Positions 56,683-64,000 of a stretch of DNA of 64,000 nucleotides are shown here, in pieces. Source of the DNA: Anaeramoeba flamelloides (taxonomy: Eukaryota; Metamonada; Anaeramoebidae); contig JANTQA010000026.1 of the NCBI GenBank assembly GCA_027625915.1, forward strand, positions 2,914,001 to 2,978,000, written 5' to 3'. Position 1 is the stretch's first letter. Each line of letters opens with the position of its first letter. The translations under genes and the position numbers were made by a program. The notes below the pieces were generated by a model. That model was not told the DNA's origin. It saw only the letters and a list, made by a program, of their open reading frames with translations, and did no database searches.

Positions 56683-56885
56683 TACAACCAGTTCTACTTT
56701 TAAGATACTATCTTGCAACAAAAGTTGAGGTACACAAAAAATTACAAATAAAGAAACAAAATTCAAATTCAAGTACAGATAAATTGTAAAAAAAAAAAAT
56801 TTTCAAAAAAGGTGCCTAATTTGAGATTTTTTTGGTGTCTTAAATTTTGTTAAGAGTTTGTGTCTTAAAAGTGGAATTGACTGTA
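56683..56885 (+). mobile_element. MITE family A, copy 4 (degraded)
   Basis: It starts TACAACCAGTTCTACTTTTA and ends TTAAAAGTGGAATTGACTGT then A. The GAGATTTTTTTGGTG block matches the other copies. It has more mismatches than the copy at 27218-27419. Confidence 0.6.
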
Positions 56886-56904
56886 ATTATTTTGGAATAA
56901 ATAC

Positions 56905-57074
56905 TGGGGTTTGAATTTTAAATGAGAAAAAATTTTCACTTTGTTTTCAATTTCCTTTTTCACACAAATCTACAAATTACAACCTACTTGCTTGAGAACT
57001 TTATTATAAAAAAAAAAAAATCTCGAAAAGGAAGTGATTATTCTTTCTCATTTATAATTCAAACACCAGTATTG
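56905..57074. mobile_element. Foldback element family B, short degraded copy
   Basis: The left end TACTGGGGTTTGAA and right end TTCAAACACCAGTA are mirrored. The ACAAATTACAACCTACTTGC block is shared with the other B copies. It lies 20 bases to the right of A copy 4. Confidence 0.6.
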
Positions 57075-57706
57075 TTTTAATTTATCCAATAGAACAAGAA
57101 TTTCAAATTGAATATCTTATTCTTAATTTGGATCTTGGGATAATCATTGTTTGGTAAAGATTGCGAATTTAACATTTACAACTGCTAATACAAAATTTCT
57201 ACCTTATGAAAACCAAAATAAGAAAAAAATCAGGCACTAACCATTCTGTTTTGAATGGTTTTGTCTTGTAAGGTTAAAACTAAAAAAAAAAAAAAAAAGT
57301 TCAGTTATTCTCCTGAAAACCATCAACAAGACTCCTAAAATTTATTTCTATAAAGAATAATTTTTCTCTCAAAGTCCAGAAAGGAAACCTGAGTGAAATC
57401 TCCGAGAATATCGTATCAATTTTAATTATGAAGATCTTGTTGTTTTTTCAACTTAATACGAAAACATTTCATAGACCAGATAGAAAACTTTTTTATTTCT
57501 TATTGAGAAAATACTATTTTCTGAAAAAGATTTAAAAACTGTTTGAATATTGAAAATAACCTCATAAGAATAAAAGACTTAATTTAAATTTAGTTATACT
57601 CCAAAAAACTATGTTGGTTGATAAAAATAGAAAACTCACAATCTTAAAAGATTCTATTGGAGATTTGGTTTCATTTTTTCTTCTTTTGAATTTTGTATAA
57701 ATTTAA

Positions 57707-60700
57707 ATGAAAATACCGCCAAATAAAAAATTCCATCAACAAAAAATGGGTGGAAAGAACCCACTTTTAACACCAAAATGTGTAATACCTTTTTGTTATC
57801 TTTTTAGTGCAATCTTTTTAGTTTTAGCTATCACGCTTTTTGTTTCGATTAGCAAAGTGGATGAAATTACTCAACGTTACGATAAAGATTGCACTACAAA
57901 GTGTAATATCACAATAGGTAATCTTAAAACGAAAATTATTTTATGTTTTCTCTTTTTCCAATTTCTTCTTCATTCAAGCTAATCATACTTTAAAAAAACA
58001 AACTAATTAAATTATTCCCTTTTTCCAACCTTTCTTTTTTCACATTTTTTGATCTTCAAATCATAAAGAGCCCACAAAGGACATGCTAGCCCCTGTTTAT
58101 TTCTATTACCAACTCACGAATTATCACCAAAATCATCGAAAATACATAAAATCAAGAAGCGATAAACAATTAAGAGGAGAAACCCTTTCTTATGCTGATT
58201 CCTCGGTTTGTGATCCTATTCGTAGTTACGATGATAAAGAATCTACAAAAGAAGTCTACGAGCCATGTGGTTTGGTTGCATGGTCGAAATTTAATGGTAT
58301 TTATTAATTAATTAATTTTTTTTTTTTTTTGTTATTTTTCTTCTGTTTAGTTATTTAACCTTCCAAAATGGTTCACTTATTTTAAATTTCATAAAAAAAA
58401 ACAAAGAAGACCAAACAATTTAATTCAAAAAGATAAACAAAAAAACTAAATAAATGTTATTAAGGCACACATCAAAAAGAGTAATAAAAATTTAAACGTT
58501 TTTATTTTTTTTGAAAATATTTACCAAACCCATCAAAAGGAAAAATGGATTGAGAGAATTTTATTTTGAATTGAAAAACAAAAAGTATGAACTATTAAAA
58601 CCATTTTTATCTCAAAGATCGATCTCTATTTGGTGGAATTCACTCCTTCAAATTATGATTTCTCATTTAAAACAGGAAACAAACAAAGATAATTTTACAT
58701 CTAAAGAATATTTATTCAAACCAGACGACACAAAAGAAATAAACGACAAGAGTCAAGAGGTTGAGTTAAATGACAATATTACAGAATCTGGATTTGTTTG
58801 ATCCATAAATTTTAAAATAAATACTCAAATGCCAGTGACAATTTAATATAGTACATACTTTAGAGTTTTGTTGTGTTTTAAAAATTCGTAAAAAAATAGT
58901 GAAAAACCAATTACTGCGTTGGTGGAACAAAATAATCGCATGGCGATAATCTCTTCAAATCACGCTTACTGAGGATGATATCTTCATTTATATGTGTAGT
59001 GTGGATTTTAAAAATCTACATTATACAAAAGAAGATAGCCCCCGAGTATAAGTGTATTAGGAATTCTGCTCACCAAAAAATGACAAATTTAGGATTTGTC
59101 CCACACGGGTGTCTTGATTGTTTTGATTTGTAAACAATCACTTTGCTATAATAAACTCTGTTTCAGTCAAAGGTGCCCAACGTTTTTTTCAAATATCAAT
59201 TATTTTATATAATTGACCATTTGAAGAACAAATAAGAAATAAACAGAATAATACACATCAAAGAATTGTTGATATATGTCTGAAAGAAAACTAATTAATC
59301 AATAGATTTTCTTAAAAATTGAAAAACTCAAATTCTTCGGGAAAATCAAAAAAATTGAGAAAAACAACGATGTTCGTTTTGAACTTCTGCTGGTATTTGA
59401 ATAATAAATATGAAACAATTTTCACTTCATTTTCCATACTTTTCTTTTAGAAATTAAGCCCCCAAACGAAGTTTGTTGGTATTTGTGGTCTCTATTTGAA
59501 AAAGGAAATGAAAATGAAGTGAAAATTTTTCACATTTATTAAACAAATATCAAGATCAAAGATCGAATAGAATTGCAATAGAAATCAATATGATTTCTCA
59601 ACAATCTTTACATGGTTTCAATGACCTTAGAATAGCACGTTTTTACCAAGTGACTATTGATCTTGCAATAAAAAAATTTTTTGCAACTGAATGACGGTTT
59701 AAAAAAAAAATCGAAAAAAAAAAAAACAAAAAAGTGCAAAAATGTGAAAAAATGATTTCAATTTTGAAAATTTCCAAAATAAAATTTTTCTTCTAATATC
59801 TATGCAAACCCTTTAAACACATGTGTTATAACCATTACAACTGGCGCCCCTTTGACTGAAAAATAGTTTACAAGTTTTACCTGGAAGAACGAAAAAAATG
59901 ATATTGTTCAAAGTGATATAAGATGATATTAATCGTAATTCTTTGAATACCTCAACATCATCTTAGCACAAGAACAATCTCATTCATTTGAGTATGAAAT
60001 CGGATCGAAAACGAAGAATTATAACAGGGAATTTATGAACAAATGAAACAATGTGAGTTGATATTTATTTTTTGTGACTCGAGATCTAACTCGACAAAAC
60101 AAAACAAATAAAAAAAAAAAACAAATAAAAATATTTAAAAAAAATTTTTTCAAAGAAAGCTGTATGTAAAGTTAAAAGCATCAATATCAATATAAAAATA
60201 AAAAAATGCTTGTATTTTTTCAATTTTTGTTAAATCAACTTTTTTTTTAAAGGATTTTTATTAATTATCTATAATTTAGTATTTTATTATTATTAATTAT
60301 TTAGTATTTTTTTTTTTTTTTGTAATTTATAATTTATGTTAATATTAGATTCCAATTTCATAAAATTTAGAAATAAAAAGAAGTGAAAAAAAAAAAAGGA
60401 AAAATGTCTAACGTTCTACTTTTGTAGTCATATTTAATCCTTTCATAAAACAAAACAACACAAAGCCAATAATTTAATAATTTTAAAACAGGGTTTAACA
60501 TTTTAGATATGTATTTTTGGAATCTAATATGTTTTTATAATCATTGTCAATTTTTTTTGAAACATTAATAACTCAAACTCTAAAATTTTCTGATTTTTAT
60601 CTTTTTTTGATCATTTAAAAAAAAAAAAAAAAAAAAATAAAAGATACATTTAGCATTATGGAGGAATCAACTCAAAAATCCGTTGGCTTTACAGAGAAGG

Positions 60701-61122
60701 GTATTGCCTGGGAATCAGATCTTGATGAAAAATTCAAAAATCCTGATCCATTACCAGACCCAGACTCCCCAACAACAATACAATCTAATTACCAAGATGA
60801 ACATTTTATCGTTTGGATGAGGGTAGCGCCACTTCCAACCTTCAGGAAATTATATGCAATTTTAAAAACAGGAAAATTAGAAAAGAATAAAAAATATACC
60901 ATTCAGATTGAAAATAACTATCCCGTTCACCAATTTGAAGGTACAAAGTCAATTTCTTTTTCAACATCAACTTGGATTGGAGGGAAAAACTCTGCCATTG
61001 GATGGTGTTATTTGGTAATTGGGCTATTGCTATTAACTCTTTCAATTTCATTTACATTAAAACACTTATTATGGGGAAGAGAATTAGGGAATAGCAAATA
61101 CCTTTCGTGGAATAAAAATTAA
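57707..61122 (+). CDS. CDC50/LEM3 family protein, P4-ATPase flippase subunit (3 exons)
   Basis: Exons 57707-57917, 58069-58296 and 60644-61122 encode about 305 residues. Donors are GTAATC and GTATTT; acceptors end AAAG. Junctions rebuild NITIEPTKDMLAPVYFYY and WSKFNDTFSIM, the FND motif of the family. CDC50 proteins pair with P4-ATPases to flip aminophospholipids and help them leave the ER. TM1 is at about 26-49 and TM2 at about 263-288, with a lumenal domain between. Signatures: YYQLTNYHQNHRKYIKSR, QLRGE, CDPI, EPCGLVAWSKFND, KGIAW, FIVWMRVAPLPTFRKLY (201-217), NNYPVHQF and TWIGGKN (256-262). Length suits the family. Intron 2 is 2347 bases and contains a K element. The ATG at 57707 gives the short cytosolic N-terminus; an in-frame ATG at residue 14 is an alternative. 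Confidence 0.93.
58496..59130 (+). pseudogene. Coding-like relic in the CDC50 intron, unrecognised
   Basis: An open stretch at 58496-58801 (about 100 residues) has the character of real protein: LREFYFELKNKKYELLKPFL, then SQRSISIWWNSLLQ, and an acidic end. No ATG lies near its start. After its stop, 58910-59050 reads LLRWWNKIIAWR and then LQITLTEDDIFIYMCSVDFK in the same manner but broken. The repeated WWN words hint that the two parts are related. It could be a nested gene's last exon or a fossil transposase; I do not recognise the family. Confidence 0.3.
59152..59871 (+). mobile_element. Element family K, copy 1 (720 bp), carrying a B copy
   Basis: It starts TAAACTCTGTTTCAGTCAAA (then GGTGCCCA) and ends CCCCTTTGACTGAAAAATAG (then TTTA), mirrored ends. 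It contains a B-like stretch (about 59390-59570) with the CTGGTATTTGAAT end and the GAAGTTTGTTGGTATTTGTG block. K copy 2 at 62330-63020 is almost the same sequence in reverse complement. No transposase frame. Confidence 0.7.
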
Positions 61123-61289
61123 AGAAAAAACTTTGATATTTTTCAATTATTTTTATTTTCTCTTTTTTCCTTTTTTTGTTTTACTTATTCTTTCTTTATT
61201 TTTGAAACTTTTTTTTTTTTTTTTATCTCTTTTTTTTAAGAGAGATCACAAGTTGAAAAAAGAAAGAATTTCCAAAATACCAATAAAAA

Positions 61290-63700
61290 TTAAAAAATTA
61301 AGGCTCTGTAATGCCTTTGAAAATGAATATATTTATTATCAAAACATTGTCTTGTTAACTTTTTTTAAGTGAAAGTTCAGTATGAAAAAATCCATTATTT
61401 TCATTTCAAAAAATTGTTGGTTCACTTTTTTAAAAGTTTTTTAATTTTTTATAATTTTTAAAATATCAGGTTTTTATATATTTCTAATGGTTTAAAAATT
61501 GAATTATTAATAAATTTTTATAATTAGTTGTTCCTGAATACTAAAGAATTAATTATTTTTTTTTAAATAATTTATTATTTCAGGCGAGTAATATTTTTTA
61601 ATTTATCGTCAGAGTTCACATTTTGATTCTTTTTTGAAAAAAACCTCAAAAAATTCTTTTTTTGATTCCATGGAATTTAATGATTATTTTTTTATTTCAA
61701 TGAATAATCTCAACTTATATCTTATTTACAATTTGGTTCTTCATAAGATCCCCTCATTTTCAAAAAAATTATTTATAAAAAGTTTTTAAAACGAATTTAA
61801 GATTAGTTAGAAAAATAAATATCTATGCTTTTCATTCTTGAAATTTGAAGTTTTCTTAATCTTTTCACTAATCCTGATGCTTTTGTGTTTATTTCCTTTA
61901 AAGAAAATATTTTACTTTAGAAAGGAATCAAAAGAATCTTTTTTTTTTTTTTCAATAGAGTTTTGGTACTAAATAATAAATTTTTTTTTTAATTCGAGGA
62001 AATCAGAAGAAAATTATTTTTGATTTTTTGTAAAATTATCATCAAAAGGGAATTTAAAAAGTAGAAAATTTTAATACAAATTGATTCTATTGTAATTATT
62101 TTAATATTTTGATACAAATTTTAATTTTGTATGATTCAAAACAATCCAAAAAAGGAATAATTTTAGTAACTCTATCAAAGTTGAGTATTTTTTTTTTGTT
62201 TTGGGAGTAGACAAAATAATTAAAGGAATAATAATTCATAACTTGGTTAATTTGAAAACACTTTTGATTTTTTCAAAACATGGACAATTTTTTTCGTTAA
62301 ATTTGCCCCCTTGAAACCAAGGAATTACATAAACTATTTTTCAGTCAAAGGGGCCCAGTTGTAATGGTATAATACATGTGTTTAAAGGGTTTGCATAGAT
62401 ATTAGAAGAAAATTTTTATTTTGGAAATTTTCAAAATTGAAATCATTTCTACACATTTTTGTTTTTTTTTTTCGATTTTTTTTTAAAAACGTCATTCATT
62501 TGCAAAAAATTTTTTATTGCAAGATCAATAGTCACTTGGTCAAAACTTGTTATTCTAATGTCATTGAAACCATGTAAAGAATTGTTGAGAAATCATATTG
62601 ATTTCTATTGGAATTCTATTTGATCTTGATATTTGTTTAATAAATGTGAAAAATTTTCACTTCATTTTCATTTCCTTTTTCAAATAGAGACCACAAATAC
62701 CAACAAACTTTGTTTGGGGGCTTAATTTCTAAAAGAAAAGTATGGAAAATGAAGTGAAAAATGTTTGATATTTATTATTCAAATACCAGCTAAAGTTCAA
62801 AACGAACATCGTTGTTTTTCTCAATAGGGCCCTAAGAATTTGAGTTTTTCAATTTTTAAGAAAAGCTATTGATTTATTAATATTCTTTCAGACATGTATC
62901 AACAATTCTTTGATGTGTATTATTCTGTTTATTTCTTATTTATTCTTCAAAGGTCAATTATATAAAATAATTGATATTTGAAAAAAACGTTGGGCACCTT
63001 TGACTGAAACAGAGTTTATATTTTAAGAATTTGAAAAGTTAAAATATCAAAAAATAATACTTTGGAACTTGAAAACTGAAATTATTATATTTAAAAAATA
63101 TCAAAAAAAGCAGGGAAAATTTATTTTAAGATATATTTATTCAAAAAAAATGCCACAAAACTACTTAAATTGTCAAAATCATTAAAAAAATTTATTGATT
63201 CTTGATAATAATTCAATTTGTATGTTATTCTTGTTTTATTCAAATTATAGGTATTAAATTATCGGATATCAATGTTGTCAGAAATTTTTTAGGATCAAAA
63301 ATTGGTGTTTATTATTTTCTTTTTAATTAAAAAAAATTTTTTTTATAACTTGTTTATTTTCAACAAATTTTTAAATAAAATTTTTTAAATATAACGATAT
63401 TTTGTTTGTTTAAAAAATCAATTATAGCCTTTCCACATTTTCAGTTTTTTATTGAAATTGGTCTTTAATTGTTTTCATCCAAAAAAAATACTCTTATTTT
63501 TCATTTTTTGGAAATATTCAAAAATATTTATTTTAAAATAAATATTTTTATAGTCATTGATCCAAACAGTATTACTATTGAACTGGATTTGATATTACCA
63601 ATTAAAGAATTCTCATACAAACTAAAATGATTTTTTATCAAATGCAAAGAAAAAATATCTCATTTTTTCGGAAATAGTTGATATATAAGCACTATTTTCC
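61290..63700 (+). repeat. Dispersed repeat family J, copy 4, interrupted by K
   Basis: The left part shares GTGAAAGTTCAGTATGAAA and TATCAGGTTTTTATATAT with J copies 1 and 3. The right part shares TATCGGATATCAATG and TTTTTTATTGAAATTGG with J copies 1 and 2. K copy 2 lies between. The order of blocks is the same as in copy 1, which supports treating J as a single long repeat. Confidence 0.35.
62330..63020 (-). mobile_element. Element family K, copy 2 (691 bp), inverted relative to copy 1
   Basis: It starts TAAACTATTTTTCAGTCAAA (then GGGGCCCA) and ends GGCACCTTTGACTGAAACAG (then AGTTTATA). The whole element mirrors 59152-59871, including the embedded B copy (about 62630-62800). The sequence GATTTCTCAACAATCTTTAC of copy 1 appears here as GTAAAGAATTGTTGAGAAAT. 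The match is close enough for the pair to form a long stem. Confidence 0.7.
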
Positions 63701-64000
63701 AGTCAATGGGGTTCAGTTATAAGATTCCAATTACTATATTGAAAATATATAGAATTGATATAAAAAATAAAATCAAGTTCACTCAAAGATGCCTAGCAAA
63801 AAATTAAAAATTAATTTTTTTTATAAAATCAACCAATAAAACATCGTTTAGAAATAAGAGAAATAATAAACTTGGGACCAGAGTTTCTATTTATAAAATA
63901 AATACATTAACACACCAAAATTTTGGTAAAAAATAAAAATAAAAAAAAAATTTGGACATAGTACAATTGAATATACCATGTATTATTTGTAACTTTCTTT

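Larger units (their letters stand above)
55393..57706. other. Intergenic region between the PSTK-like and CDC50 genes (divergent)
   Basis: The two genes diverge from this 2.3 kb. Foldback element N (55828-56532), A copy 4 (56683-56885) and a short B copy (about 56905-57074) fill most of it in a row. The last 600 bases before the CDC50 start are AT-rich and unrecognised. Open frames 55678-55869 and 56019-56267 belong to element N. Confidence 0.55.
58297..60643. other. 2.3 kb intron 2 of the CDC50 gene
   Basis: It runs from GTATTT at 58297 to AAAAG at 60643. Contents: a coding-like relic (58496-59130), K element copy 1 (59152-59871) and an AT-rich tail. The A run just before the acceptor (about 60617-60637) is unusual, because most acceptors here follow T runs. 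Confidence 0.7.
61123..64000. other. Region downstream of CDC50 to the window end
   Basis: No gene is supported. It contains J copy 4 in two parts (about 61290-61620 and 63090-63700) with K copy 2 (62330-63020) between them, and a stretch near 63688-63720 (ACTATTTTCCAGTCAATGGG) that resembles a decayed K end. The last 110 bases may be part of an H-like element (AACACACCAAAATTTTGG, then AATTTGGACATAG). Confidence 0.5.

Noticed and set aside
1-64000. tRNA, rRNA or CRISPR arrays
   Set aside because: No B-box-like GGTTCRANNCC within a cloverleaf was seen, no rRNA-like stretch, and the repeats are dispersed palindromes, not evenly spaced direct repeats.

Overview
This window is very AT-rich eukaryotic nuclear DNA from a unicellular protist. 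The evidence is spliceosomal introns with GTAAGT-like donors and T-rich acceptors, low-complexity Asn/Gln/Glu tracts inside proteins, long non-coding spacers, and Mediator, Brix, Rho-GTPase, CDC50 and SWEET genes. TAA and TAG are used as stops and nothing suggests a changed genetic code. The combination of an RCC1-repeat/coiled-coil protein, a Rac-type GTPase and N/Q/E-rich proteins fits an amoeboid protist (Amoebozoa or Anaeramoebae-like), but that placement is inference.

Eight protein genes can be supported, in this order: RCC1-repeat/coiled-coil protein (+, 5441-13118, 4 exons); Mediator subunit MED16 (-, 18143-21205, 1 exon); ribosome-biogenesis factor BRX1 (+, 23965-25114, 2 exons); Rac/Rho GTPase (-, 30450-31031, 1 exon); SWEET sugar transporter (-, 33769-39323, 3 exons); predicted pseudokinase with a long Glu tract and a KA1-like C-terminus (-, 42373-47203, 3 exons); PSTK-like L-seryl-tRNA(Sec) kinase (-, 54244-55392, 1 exon); CDC50/LEM3 flippase subunit (+, 57707-61122, 3 exons). 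They do not form an operon or a shared pathway. Four of them are split by introns: small ones (about 100-240 bases) and very large ones of 5333, 4766, 2347 and 2190 bases.

Most remaining DNA is a graveyard of small non-autonomous DNA elements. At least ten dispersed families can be recognised by comparing copies inside the window (named A, B, C, D, E, G, H, J, K, N, O, P here). Several have terminal inverted repeats with TA or TTAA target sites. The oldest and youngest copies differ visibly in decay, and nesting is clear: a 5'-truncated LINE with a 17-base target duplication sits in a G element, which sits in the RCC1 intron; a C element sits in a K element; a B element sits in two K elements. 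Two near-identical K elements lie in opposite orientation on either side of the last CDC50 exon.

The most unusual signal is family E: short perfect hairpin modules of different stem sequence that share the same ends (GTGCCTAGGTTTT at one side, AAAACCTAACGG at the other) and occur in pairs or arrays at five places. No tRNA, rRNA, CRISPR array or obvious new enzymatic system was seen.
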